Positions 25,029 to 33,360 of a stretch of DNA of 43,010 nucleotides are shown one piece after another. The DNA lies in contig JAGTQG010000007.1 in the NCBI GenBank assembly GCA_018396875.1, positions 1 through 43,010 on the forward strand. Direction: 5' to 3'. The translations under genes were made by a program, and so were the position numbers. The notes beneath the pieces were generated by a model. That model saw nothing but the letters and a program-made list of their open reading frames with translations, did not search any database and was not told the origin of the DNA. The stretch's first letter is position 1. Each line of letters starts with the position of its first letter. The stretch comes from Candidatus Bathyarchaeota archaeon (GTDB lineage Archaea > Thermoproteota > Bathyarchaeia > Bathyarchaeales > Bathycorpusculaceae).

Positions 25029-25904
25029 TTGTCAAAACAGCAGGAGAAAATCAAAAAAATCGAAGAATTAAACCAGAAACTTGCAATCCTAAAAGAACAA
25101 AGAGAAAAATTGGCCGTTGAAGCGAAGGCGCTTGTTGAAAAAAGGGATAAACTTAACAATGAAGTTAAACGCCTAAAAGCCGAAGCCCAAGAACTTAGAA
25201 AAACCAGAGACGAAATAAACGCGAGGGTTAAGGAACTAAAGCAGCAGCGAAACCAGATAAGAGCGGAAGTAGCTCAAAAGGCTAAGGAACTAAAAAACAT
25301 ACAAAATGAAATTAAGGTTCTAATGGCGAAAAGGCCTTCGAAAAGCGCAAGTTTTCTTCAAAAAGAGGTTGAAACCTTAGAATGGAAAATTCAAACAACA
25401 CCGTTAAGCCTTCAAGAAGAGAAACAACTCGTTGAAAAAGTTAGACAGCTGGAAGCCCAGCTAAACATTCATAGGAAAATTGAACAATTAATCCAAAAAA
25501 AGCTGGAATTAGTAACAGAGTTAAAGGCGCTTGAAGCAAGAGCCAAAAGCCTTCACGAAAAAATGGCTGAGGAGGCGAAGAAAAGCCAGCAAACCCATGA
25601 AAAAATTATAAAAAAGCTTGAAGAAGTTAAAAAAATTAAAATTGAGGCTGATGGCCTCCACGAACTCTTTCTTCAAGTTAAAGAAAAAATTGAATCAGTT
25701 AAATTGGAGATAAAGAAAATTCTTGAAGAGGTAAGGACGCTTAAAGAGGAAATGGCAGCAGAAATTCAAGAGGAGAAACGGAAAAATGAGGAACGCCTTT
25801 TAGAATGTGTTGCAAAAAGGGCTCTGGAGAAACTTAGGCGAGGCGAAAAACTAACATGGGAAGAATTTAAAATTTTAGCGGAAAAAGGTTTAACACAAAA
25901 TTAA
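25029..25904 (+). CDS. Archaeal coiled-coil protein
   Basis: The 291-residue protein is almost entirely coiled coil, rich in Lys, Glu, Gln and Ala, with near-continuous heptads from residue 1 to about 255. It ends in a short non-coiled tail (LRRGEKLTWEEFKILAEKGL). There is no signal peptide or membrane helix. It resembles the archaeal family annotated only as coiled-coil protein, often found near DUF373 or phosphoserine-phosphatase-like genes, as here. The start is TTG 25029, right after the Thg1 stop and with GGAG about seven bases upstream, so the genes are coupled. A structural or scaffolding role is likely, but unproven. Confidence 0.75.
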   Translation: MSKQQEKIKKIEELNQKLAILKEQREKLAVEAKALVEKRDKLNNEVKRLKAEAQELRKTRDEINARVKELKQQRNQIRAEVAQKAKELKNIQNEIKVLMAKRPSKSASFLQKEVETLEWKIQTTPLSLQEEKQLVEKVRQLEAQLNIHRKIEQLIQKKLELVTELKALEARAKSLHEKMAEEAKKSQQTHEKIIKKLEEVKKIKIEADGLHELFLQVKEKIESVKLEIKKILEEVRTLKEEMAAEIQEEKRKNEERLLECVAKRALEKLRRGEKLTWEEFKILAEKGLTQN

Positions 25905-25941
25905 AGTAGCCTCACGCATTTATTGATTGGGAACGAAGCAG

Positions 25942-27120
25942 ATGACAACAAAAAATGAAGAGGGAAAGGAAGAACAAAAAAGAATTCTAATTTTATGCGT
26001 TGACAGAGACGGAGACATTGGCGCAAAGACGGAGATTAAAACGCCTCTAATTGGCAGAGATGGAAACCTTAACGCTGCAGTCGCCCTAGCTTTAAAGGAT
26101 CCAGAAGAGCCTGACGCAAACGCCATGTTTGAGGCTGTACGCCTCTACGACCGCCTCACAAGCGAAAGCAAACCCGAAGAAGTCTTCGAAATAGCCACAA
26201 TATCCGGATCCGAACTGGGTGGAGTTGGCGCCGACAGGAAGATAGTCGCAGAGTTAAGTGATGTCTTGAAGGTTTTCCCAGCAAATGAGGTTATTCTAGT
26301 CACAGATGGCTACTCGGATGAAGCTGTTCTTCCCCTTATAGAGTCAAGGGTGCCAGTTTCATCCGTCAGAAGAATAGTTGTGAAACACAGTGAGTCCATA
26401 GAGGAGACAGCTGCCCTTTTCACGAGGTATTTCAAAATGATTGTGGAGAACCCCCGTTACTCCCGCATAGCCCTTGGACTGCCTGGAATCCTTTTCTTGA
26501 TTTTAGGTGTGCTAGCTATTTTTGGGCTGGTCCACTATTACCTGATGGCTTTCATAATTGTGTTGGGCGCTTACATGTTTGTGAAAGGCTTTGGAGTAGA
26601 CAGAGCAGCCAAAAGAGTCTACATATGGATGAAGGAGTATTCGCCTCCACCCCTCTACGTGCAAATTTCAACGTTCTCCGCCCTTGCAGGCCTACTCTGT
26701 GTTGGGATAGGCGTGTATCTCGGACTAAACGCTGTAAACGAACAGAATTTGGACTGGTCTAATTGGCTTAGTATTTTGCCTCAAGCTGCAAGCGCATTCA
26801 TTATGGATTCCAAAGACCTTGCAGTTATAGGTGTTTGTTTAGCCTTAACCGGAAGAGCCATAAGGTGGTACTTTGAGAGAGACGTGCGGCTTTTGCGTAA
26901 TGCTGCCTTGATTGTTTTGATTGGATGGAGCAGGCAAATCCTAGAAGCAGTGTCGGTGATTTTGAGTAATCCGAAAGCTGGCTATGAAACATTAATTTTT
27001 TCCATAGTAATCGGCATCTTGATAAGCGTAGCCTCAATCCTAGTCATTCTCGTCATTCATAGATCTGCTCGAGGTTTCTTCAAGAAAACGGAGGAGCAAG
27101 AGGAGTTTGAGGAAAGCTGA
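25942..27120 (+). CDS. DUF373 family membrane protein
   Basis: DUF373 proteins are archaeal membrane proteins of unknown function. The soluble N-terminal part (about 170 residues) begins with ILILCVDRDGDIGAKTEIK and contains IGRDGNLNAAVALAL, LKDPEEPDANAMFEAVR, ISGSELGGVGADRKIV and VILVTDGYSDEAVLPLI, a Rossmann-like alpha/beta pattern with conserved Asp residues. About six to seven membrane helices follow from residue 180 on (LGLPGILFLILGVLAIFGLV and others), ending in a charged tail. ATG 25942 is preferred over TTG 25927, although neither has a clear ribosome-binding site. Its stop overlaps the phosphorylase start by 14 bases, so they form one unit. Confidence 0.88.
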   Translation: MTTKNEEGKEEQKRILILCVDRDGDIGAKTEIKTPLIGRDGNLNAAVALALKDPEEPDANAMFEAVRLYDRLTSESKPEEVFEIATISGSELGGVGADRKIVAELSDVLKVFPANEVILVTDGYSDEAVLPLIESRVPVSSVRRIVVKHSESIEETAALFTRYFKMIVENPRYSRIALGLPGILFLILGVLAIFGLVHYYLMAFIIVLGAYMFVKGFGVDRAAKRVYIWMKEYSPPPLYVQISTFSALAGLLCVGIGVYLGLNAVNEQNLDWSNWLSILPQAASAFIMDSKDLAVIGVCLALTGRAIRWYFERDVRLLRNAALIVLIGWSRQILEAVSVILSNPKAGYETLIFSIVIGILISVASILVILVIHRSARGFFKKTEEQEEFEES

Positions 27121-27892
27121 AATTGCAATAATAGGTGGAACAGGGTTTGAAAAACTGTTTACTGACGTAGAAAGGCTCCATGTTGGAACACCCTACGGAA
27201 TTCCGCCGCCCATATCGATGGGAAAACTGGGTGAAAAGACCATTGCTTTTCTTCCAAGACATGGCCCAGAGCATTCTGTTCCCCCTCACAAGGTAAACTA
27301 TAGAGCAAACGTTTACGCCTTGCATAAGCTTGGCGTTGAGAGAATTATAGCGGTAAATGCTGTTGGTGCCATAAACACGGAGTTTAAGCCCGGCGACCTC
27401 GTTGTTCCACACGACTTTGCCGACTTCACAAGACAAAGACACGCAACTTTTTACGACACGGCGCCAGTTACCCATGTAGACGTGTCTCAGCCTTACTGTC
27501 CCGAACTCCGTGAAGCCTTAATCAAGTGTGCTGAAAAGCTTGGCTTACCCCTTTGGAGACGCGCTGTGCTGGTTTGCACCGAAGGTCCTCGTTTTGAGAC
27601 GCCGGCTGAGATTGAAATGTTTAGGCGGTTGGGCTTTGATATTGTTGGCATGACTGGTGTTCCAGAGGCTGTTTTAGCAAGGGAGCTGGAAGTTTGCTAT
27701 GCGTCGGTCTGTTATGTTTCGAACATGGCGGCTGGGATGCAGGAACGTTTGACGCCGAGAGAGGTTTACGACATATCTAGGAAGGTTCATTTGAAAGTTG
27801 AGCAACTTTTAATTGAAACAATTAAAACCTTACCACCAAGGCGTAGCGGCAAGTGTCCATGTGCAAACGCCTTGAAAAACGCGAGGATCTAA
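27107..27892 (+). CDS. Methylthioadenosine/methylthioinosine phosphorylase
   Basis: This trimeric nucleoside phosphorylase releases methylthioribose-1-phosphate from the polyamine/SAM by-product. Signatures are IAIIGGTGFEKL, FLPRHGPEHSVPPHKVNYRA, AVNAVGAINTEFKPGDLVVP, GPRFETPAEIEMFRRLG and VGMTGVPEAVLARELEVCY. In the base-binding loop human MTAP has a DYD segment, but here it reads VSNMAAG; Asn there is typical of 6-oxopurine-binding members, so methylthioinosine or another 6-oxopurine may be the preferred substrate. The C-terminal CPC resembles the CxC disulphide motif of Sulfolobus MTAPII. The TTG start overlaps the DUF373 stop. It is followed after three bases by uppS. Confidence 0.88.
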   Translation: MRKAEIAIIGGTGFEKLFTDVERLHVGTPYGIPPPISMGKLGEKTIAFLPRHGPEHSVPPHKVNYRANVYALHKLGVERIIAVNAVGAINTEFKPGDLVVPHDFADFTRQRHATFYDTAPVTHVDVSQPYCPELREALIKCAEKLGLPLWRRAVLVCTEGPRFETPAEIEMFRRLGFDIVGMTGVPEAVLARELEVCYASVCYVSNMAAGMQERLTPREVYDISRKVHLKVEQLLIETIKTLPPRRSGKCPCANALKNARI

Positions 27893-27895
27893 ACA

Positions 27896-28678
27896 ATGCT
27901 TAGAACAATTCTCTCGGCGTTAGGCGTCTACAAACTTTATGAGAAATGGCTCTGGCACCAAATCAAAAACCATGAAAAGCCGGAACACATAGCCATAATT
28001 TTGGATGGAAACAGAAGATGGGCTTCTGAAAAAGAGATGCCGCCATGGCTTGGACATAAAGAGGGCGCAGAAAAAGTTGAACAGCTCCTAGAGTGGTGTT
28101 TGAGACTTAATGTTAAATCTATAACGCTTTATGCGTTCTCAACAGAAAACTTCCGCCGCTCCCAAAGAGAGATTGAAGAGATTATGCGAATTGCCAGCGA
28201 AAAGCTCCAAAAAATCCTAACAGATGAAAGGATTCACAAAAACAAGGTGTGCGTGAAGGTTATTGGCAGAAAGCACTTGTTGCCGGAGGATCTGCAAAAG
28301 CTTATTGATGAAGTGGAGAAAGCCACACAGAACTATGATAAACATTTTTTGAATGTCGCCTTCGCTTATGGCGGGAGAGCCGAAATAGTTGACGCTGCAA
28401 GAAAAATCGCGGAGAAAGTGCAAAGTGGGAAATTAAGGCCTGAAGATGTTAACGAGGAGCTTTTCGAAAGGTTTCTGTACACTTCGCATTTGCCGAAACA
28501 GGACCCGGACTTAATTATAAGAACTTCTGGTGAAGAGCGTTTAAGCGGTTTCCTGCTTTGGCAGTCAGCCTACAGTGAACTTTGTTTTCTGGACATATAT
28601 TGGCCCGACTTTAGATTTATTGATTTACTCAGGGCTGTGCGCACTTTCCAGAAGCGTAAAAGACGATTCGGTGCATAA
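27896..28678 (+). CDS. uppS: cis-Prenyltransferase (polyprenyl diphosphate synthase)
   Basis: This enzyme adds isopentenyl units in the cis configuration to make long polyprenyl diphosphate, the dolichol-type lipid carrier for N-glycosylation. Visible are HIAIILDGNRRWASEKEM with the catalytic Asp, GHKEGAEKVEQLLEW, ITLYAFSTENFRRSQREI, NVAFAYGGRAEIVDAAR, DPDLIIRTSGEERLSGFLLWQ and the metal/PPi site SAYSELCFLDIYWPDF. At 260 residues it is of normal archaeal length. The gene follows the phosphorylase after three bases, and ends five bases before the YchF gene on the other strand. Confidence 0.94.
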   Translation: MLRTILSALGVYKLYEKWLWHQIKNHEKPEHIAIILDGNRRWASEKEMPPWLGHKEGAEKVEQLLEWCLRLNVKSITLYAFSTENFRRSQREIEEIMRIASEKLQKILTDERIHKNKVCVKVIGRKHLLPEDLQKLIDEVEKATQNYDKHFLNVAFAYGGRAEIVDAARKIAEKVQSGKLRPEDVNEELFERFLYTSHLPKQDPDLIIRTSGEERLSGFLLWQSAYSELCFLDIYWPDFRFIDLLRAVRTFQKRKRRFGA

Positions 28679-28683
28679 AACTG

Positions 28684-29907
28684 CTAGGCTCTTTTTTTGG
28701 CGCTCACTATTGAAATCACGTCCCTATCTTTGAGGATGTAGTCTTCGCCAACTCTTTTGCGTTCTCTGGCTTCCACCGCGTAAATGAAGCTTTCACCGAG
28801 TTCTGTATGAATTAGGTAGGCGAGTTCTCGTGCCGTTGTTCCATACGGCACAAGATAGGCGTCTGGTAAAACCCTCCCGCTGTGGTCAGATAAGTGCTCC
28901 AAGTCTTCCACCGGATAAACCACTATCATGTTTAAAAGCTTAAAATAAGCCATGTTTATGGCTTCCTGTACTCCCGTTGAACCATATTTATGTAGAACCT
29001 TTTCTCTGATGGCTTCTAGGGCTCTAAGCTGGCTTTCGGTGAGCTTTTCCGGGTTGTTGATTTTAAAGTTGCAGTCTCCCGGCTTATAGTCTATAAGGTT
29101 TTTTTCAGCAGCCCTTCGCAGGGCAAGTTCAGCCTCAGCGCAACATGGCACAACGGTATAGTTTAACCTTTTAAGCCTTTCAAGGTTCTCCTCCGCCGTC
29201 GGCATATCCACCTTGTTTGCGGCTATGAGCATGGGTTTGGCGATCTGTCTCAAAGCGTCGATAAACCGCAGAAAATCTTCTTCGCTCCAAGAGGTTGGCT
29301 TGTCAGCGTTCAGTCCAGTTCGCCTAACAGCCTCGAAAATGTGAACCCTTTTTATGGCTAAGCCGCTAAGCCTTTCCTCAAGAATTGTCAGAAGATCTTT
29401 AGCCCCAGACTCGGCTGTTCTAGCTATTTTGGGCCAATCCCTTTTTAGGATGTTAGCCATCCACATTGTTATTTCTCGCTCTAGAAACTTCACATCTTCC
29501 ACGGGGTCATGCTCGCCGGGCTTGCATATCCGCCCTTCAGAATCCGTTCCACCAGAAGCATCCACTATGTGAATCAACACGTCGGCTTTTCTAATCTCGT
29601 CTAGGAACTGGTTGCCCAAGCCTCTACCTTGCCATGCGCCCGGCACAAGTCCAGCGCAGTCAATGAACTCTACGGGGATTAACCGGATGCCGTCGAGGCA
29701 TAGGGAGTTTACCGGGTTATCTTTGACTCCGAATTCCCTGCACACGCATGGAGTTCTAACATAGCCCACTCCCCGGTTTGGTTTAATTGTTGTGAAGGGA
29801 TAGTTGGCTATCTCAGCTGGAGCCAGTGTCGCTGCGCTGAAAAATGTGGATTTTCCAACATTTGGTTTTCCAACTATGCCAAGCAGTCTAGCGTATGATT
29901 TCTGCAT
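28684..29907 (-). CDS. ychF: YchF/Obg-family GTP-binding protein with TGS domain
   Basis: This 407-residue archaeal YchF-type GTPase belongs to the OBG family and is ribosome-associated in other organisms. The G1 motif is GKPNVGKSTFF, followed by NYPFTTIKPNRGVGYV (switch I), IDCAGLVPGAWQGRGLGNQF (switch II), and NKVD for guanine specificity. A helical insertion follows, and the C-terminal TGS domain ends with VYPVEDLEHLSDHSGRVLPD and the Ala-Lys-rich end. The archaeal form differs from E. coli YchF in the insertion region. The start is ATG 29907. It converges on uppS with five bases between stops. Confidence 0.92.
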   Translation of the reverse strand: MQKSYARLLGIVGKPNVGKSTFFSAATLAPAEIANYPFTTIKPNRGVGYVRTPCVCREFGVKDNPVNSLCLDGIRLIPVEFIDCAGLVPGAWQGRGLGNQFLDEIRKADVLIHIVDASGGTDSEGRICKPGEHDPVEDVKFLEREITMWMANILKRDWPKIARTAESGAKDLLTILEERLSGLAIKRVHIFEAVRRTGLNADKPTSWSEEDFLRFIDALRQIAKPMLIAANKVDMPTAEENLERLKRLNYTVVPCCAEAELALRRAAEKNLIDYKPGDCNFKINNPEKLTESQLRALEAIREKVLHKYGSTGVQEAINMAYFKLLNMIVVYPVEDLEHLSDHSGRVLPDAYLVPYGTTARELAYLIHTELGESFIYAVEARERKRVGEDYILKDRDVISIVSAKKRA

Positions 29908-29944
29908 TTAATCACGCTTAAGCTAGCATTTAGAAAAGGGACTG

Positions 29945-31315
29945 CTATATGGCTTGTGCTTGAACCGGGCTTTTGGGACTACGCCTTGATAAAGCTAAAG
30001 CCATAATAACCAAAAATAGGGCTACGATGAGGTACAGCGTAAAAACTTTGGCTATAAGCATCCAAACATGCTTCGACGCTTCCTCAGCTATTTTGATGGC
30101 TTCGGTGGCATTGCTCGTGGCAGTTTTTGAACTTTCACCCCAAATGTCAACAGCGTTTTGAATGTAAACTTTACAATCCAAGATTTTATGTTCGACATTT
30201 TCAATCTCCGAAGGGAAAAGAAATCTTACGCCTAAAATCCTCCCAATAGAGGCGCCAAACTCTGCCTGCTTCGCCATTTGGACAGCCAACACGATTTTCT
30301 CCACAAACTGGCTATCGCTGAATCTACTTGCGGACACACGCCTAAGTTGGATAGTCTGCCTGTCTTCAAGCCTTCGCCCACCAGCACTTTCAAAGTAAAA
30401 GTTGGCATAGGGCATAACTTCGGGCATGCTTTGAATGGAGCTCAAGTGCTTATAGTCTACTTGACCAAACATCTTCCACGTGGCGTCTACGGGTATCCAT
30501 CCATAATTTTCAAGGTAATATTCAGCCCACATGTGCCCATCCTCCATAACTTCGTTAACATAATGGAAGGCGAAACCGGCTTGTACACGGGCAGGTATGC
30601 CGGCAGCCCTACACAAAGCCACAAAAAGGTATGAGTATTCTGAACAGTCGCCTTTTCTGTTTTCTAAAGCCCAAAGGGCTCCTTTCTCCTCACTTTGAAC
30701 TTCATATTTCAAATTTTTTATTACAAAGTTGTATATCAGCAAAGCCTTTTTATGCGGGTTTTCTTCGTCACCAACGATGGCTTGCGCTGTCCTCACAACC
30801 TCTGGATTATCAGATTGTATGAATTCCTCTGGTTGAGTATACAGCTCATACACTTCAGAGTCGGTGTCATAACTGCCAACCAAATTTGAATTCACCAGGT
30901 ATTCAACGTCGAAGGAAAGCACAAAATAGTCAATTTCAACGATAAAACTTCTCCCCGGCGGAATTTGTACATTTTCCAAGCAAAGGTAAACGTTTTCAAA
31001 GCTGTCATTCAAGAGGCTTGATCCACTAAACTGTCCACCTACTGCTGAAAAATTGTGCAAGAAGGTGTAGTGACGGGCTGTTTGGTTTTTCACAAGAGGA
31101 ACAACAAGTTTTCCAGTGGCGGTATTTGGCCACGGGTTTGTTATCTGAATTACATGTTTAAGTTCACCAACGAAGACCGCCCCAACTTCATACCTTAAAA
31201 GGAGAGGATTCGTCTCACCAGATTCTATATCATTTTGCGGAAAAGTTGGAGTCAAAAGAACAGCAACCGCTGCTAACATCGTTGCGAGTAGAATCGCCCA
31301 GTGTTTTGTTTTCAT
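29945..31315 (-). CDS. Secreted membrane-anchored transglutaminase-like protein
   Basis: This 456-residue protein begins with a signal peptide or anchor (WAILLATMLAAVAVLLTPTF). A beta-rich domain follows to about residue 165, then a transglutaminase-like papain-fold core. The triad is visible: C224 in RKGDCSEYSYLF, H261 in DGHMWAEYYLE, and D277 in WIPVDATW. A helical part and a C-terminal membrane helix near residues 422-445 (VFTLYLIVALFLVIMALAL) end in a basic tail. It would face outward with its core outside the cell. Archaeal relatives are thought to act as proteases or cross-linkers; the substrate is unknown. A palindrome at 31322-31336 sits just upstream. Confidence 0.87.
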   Translation of the reverse strand: MKTKHWAILLATMLAAVAVLLTPTFPQNDIESGETNPLLLRYEVGAVFVGELKHVIQITNPWPNTATGKLVVPLVKNQTARHYTFLHNFSAVGGQFSGSSLLNDSFENVYLCLENVQIPPGRSFIVEIDYFVLSFDVEYLVNSNLVGSYDTDSEVYELYTQPEEFIQSDNPEVVRTAQAIVGDEENPHKKALLIYNFVIKNLKYEVQSEEKGALWALENRKGDCSEYSYLFVALCRAAGIPARVQAGFAFHYVNEVMEDGHMWAEYYLENYGWIPVDATWKMFGQVDYKHLSSIQSMPEVMPYANFYFESAGGRRLEDRQTIQLRRVSASRFSDSQFVEKIVLAVQMAKQAEFGASIGRILGVRFLFPSEIENVEHKILDCKVYIQNAVDIWGESSKTATSNATEAIKIAEEASKHVWMLIAKVFTLYLIVALFLVIMALALSRRSPKSPVQAQAI

Positions 31316-31321
31316 TTTCTT

Positions 31322-31336
31322 CCTCTTGTTAAGAGG
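31322..31336. promoter_or_regulatory. Palindrome near the transglutaminase start site
   Basis: CCTCTT-GTT-AAGAGG is a perfect 6-bp inverted repeat lying between a TATA-like element (31341-31352, minus strand CTTTTATATTATT) and the ATG at 31315. That places it near the expected transcription start, where a repressor could act. It may also be a leader hairpin. Confidence 0.4.
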
Positions 31337-31399
31337 AGGAATAATATAAAAGCATCCAGCCTTATTAAAGAAGGTTAAGCTTCAAGAGAGTGAGCGGAA

Positions 31400-32371
31400 A
31401 TGTCGCTGATGTTAAATTTATCCAAAGAAAAACTTGTCGAGATGTATAGGCTGATGGTTAAAATTCGGCTATTCGAAGAGAAAGTTTTCGAGCTTTACGC
31501 TCAAAATCTTGTTCCGGGAACAATACACTTATACACTGGACAAGAGGCCGTTGCTGTTGGCGTTTGCAGCGCCCTGAGAAAAGATGATTATATTACCAGC
31601 ACACATCGAGGGCACGGCCATTGTATTGCAAAAGGCGCAGATGTCAAACGTGTCATGGCTGAAATTTTAGGAAAAAAGACCGGCTACTGTAAGGGCAAGG
31701 GTGGCTCAATGCACATCGCGGACTTCAGCATAGGCATGCTTGGTGCAACAGCCGTTGTGGGTGCTGGCATACCCATAGCTGCTGGAGCTGGCTTGTCAAT
31801 AAAGCTTCGAGGAACAGACCAGGTTGTAGCGTGTTTCTTCGGCGACGGAGCCTCAAATCAAGGAACATTCCACGAGGGCATCAACATGGCGGCAATATGG
31901 AGCTTGCCAGTCATATTTGTCTGCGAAAACAACTTGTATGCCATGGGAACTCGTCAGTCGATGGTTATGCGGATAGAAAACATCGCTGACAGAGCCGCTG
32001 CCTACGGGATTCCGGGGGTTGTTGTGGATGGAAATGATGTTTTGGCTGTTTATGAAGCCACGTCGAAAGCGGCTGAAAGGGCGCGGAAAGGCGAGGGACC
32101 AACACTTATTGAATGTAAGACTTACAGGCATAGGGGGCATTCCCGCGTGGATCCAGCTAAATACAGACCCAGAGAAGAGGTTGAGGCTTGGCTTGCTAAG
32201 GATCCAATAAAAAGGTTTAGAGAGAAACTTCTAGGATTAAACGTTCTAACGGAGGCTGAAATTCAACAAATTGATAGGGAGGTGGCTGCTGAAATCGAGG
32301 AGGCTGTCCGATACGCCATGGAAAGCCCATACCCTGCGCCTGAAGAAGCTTTAGAAGACGTTTACGCGTGA
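31400..32371 (+). CDS. 2-oxoacid/acetoin dehydrogenase E1 component, alpha subunit
   Basis: This 323-residue thiamine-diphosphate subunit decarboxylates a 2-oxoacid (or cleaves acetoin) with E1beta. It has MYRLMVKIRLFEEKVFEL, TGQEAVAVGVCSALRKDDYI, THRGHGHCIAKG, KTGYCKGKGGSMHIAD and the cofactor/Mg motif CFFGDGASNQGTFHEGINMA. ENNLYAMGTRQS and ECKTYRHRGHSRVDP follow. All are conserved in pyruvate dehydrogenase and acetoin dehydrogenase E1alpha. It leads a tight operon with E1beta (14-base gap) and E2 (no gap). GAGTGAG lies upstream of the ATG. The complex type cannot be settled from this subunit alone. Confidence 0.9.
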   Translation: MSLMLNLSKEKLVEMYRLMVKIRLFEEKVFELYAQNLVPGTIHLYTGQEAVAVGVCSALRKDDYITSTHRGHGHCIAKGADVKRVMAEILGKKTGYCKGKGGSMHIADFSIGMLGATAVVGAGIPIAAGAGLSIKLRGTDQVVACFFGDGASNQGTFHEGINMAAIWSLPVIFVCENNLYAMGTRQSMVMRIENIADRAAAYGIPGVVVDGNDVLAVYEATSKAAERARKGEGPTLIECKTYRHRGHSRVDPAKYRPREEVEAWLAKDPIKRFREKLLGLNVLTEAEIQQIDREVAAEIEEAVRYAMESPYPAPEEALEDVYA

Positions 32372-32385
32372 TGGAGGATTAGGAC

Positions 32386-33360
32386 GTGAGAAGAATAACC
32401 TATCGGGAAGCGTTGCGCGAAGCCTTGCGAGAGGAAATGCGAAGGGACCCAACGGTTTTCCTTTTAGGCGAGGATATTGGCAGATACTGGGGTGGAGCCT
32501 TCAAGGTGACGGAAGGTTTAGCCGAAGAGTTTGGAGATGAACGGGTTCGAGACACGCCTATATCTGAATCAGCCATAATTGGCGTGGCTGTTGGGGCAGC
32601 CATAACCGGAATGCGGCCAGTTGCCGAAATAATGTTTGGAGACTTAACCGCCCTAGCCATGGACCAGATAGCCAACCAAGCGGCAAAGCTTCGATACATG
32701 TTTGGGGGACAGGTTAAAGTGCCCCTTGTAATTAGGACTCCTTTTGGCGGCGGCGTGAACATTGCTGCACATCACTCGCAATGTCTGGAAGCTTGGTTTA
32801 TGCATGTTCCGGGCTTGTATGTGGCTGTTCCATCAACGCCTTACGATGCGAAAGGCTTGTTGAAAAGCGCCATTCGAGGAAACAACCCGGTAATCTTCTG
32901 CGAACACAAGCTGCTCTACCCCTTCGAGGGAGAAGTCCCGGAGGAGGATTACACAATACCCTTCGGTGTGGCTGACGTCAAAAGGGAGGGAGAAGACGTC
33001 ACCGTTGTGGCTACACTTTACATGGTTCACAAAGCTTTGAAGGCTGCTGAAACCCTCGCCAAAGAGGGCATAAGCGTTGAGGTTGTAGATCCAAGAACCC
33101 TAACGCCATTAGATAAAAAAACGATAGTAAATTCGGTGAAGAAAACTGGTAGGCTTGTTGTCGTCAGCGAGGACTGCAAAACAGCTGGTGTGACGGCGGA
33201 AATAGCCGCCATAGTAGCTGAGGAAGCCATAGACTATTTGGATGCTCCAATAAGGCGAGTGGCTGAACCGGATACGCCAATACCTTTCAGTCCACCCTTG
33301 GAGCAGTATGTGATTCCAGACGAGAAGGCGATAATACGGGCTGTTAAGGAGATAGCCTAA
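32386..33360 (+). CDS. 2-oxoacid/acetoin dehydrogenase E1 component, beta subunit
   Basis: This 324-residue E1beta completes the active site with E1alpha. It begins ITYREALREALREEM and contains LLGEDIGRYWGGAFKVTEGL, RDTPISESAIIGVAVGAA, PVAEIMFGDLTALAMDQI, RTPFGGGVNIAAHHSQCLE, and the substrate-region residues AWFMHVPGLYVAVPSTPYDAK. The final domain has VVDPRTLTPLDKKTI and RVAEPDTPIPFSPPLEQYV. The start is GTG 32386, with GGAGGAT about seven bases upstream. The stop is directly followed by the E2 ATG. Confidence 0.92.
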   Translation: MRRITYREALREALREEMRRDPTVFLLGEDIGRYWGGAFKVTEGLAEEFGDERVRDTPISESAIIGVAVGAAITGMRPVAEIMFGDLTALAMDQIANQAAKLRYMFGGQVKVPLVIRTPFGGGVNIAAHHSQCLEAWFMHVPGLYVAVPSTPYDAKGLLKSAIRGNNPVIFCEHKLLYPFEGEVPEEDYTIPFGVADVKREGEDVTVVATLYMVHKALKAAETLAKEGISVEVVDPRTLTPLDKKTIVNSVKKTGRLVVVSEDCKTAGVTAEIAAIVAEEAIDYLDAPIRRVAEPDTPIPFSPPLEQYVIPDEKAIIRAVKEIA

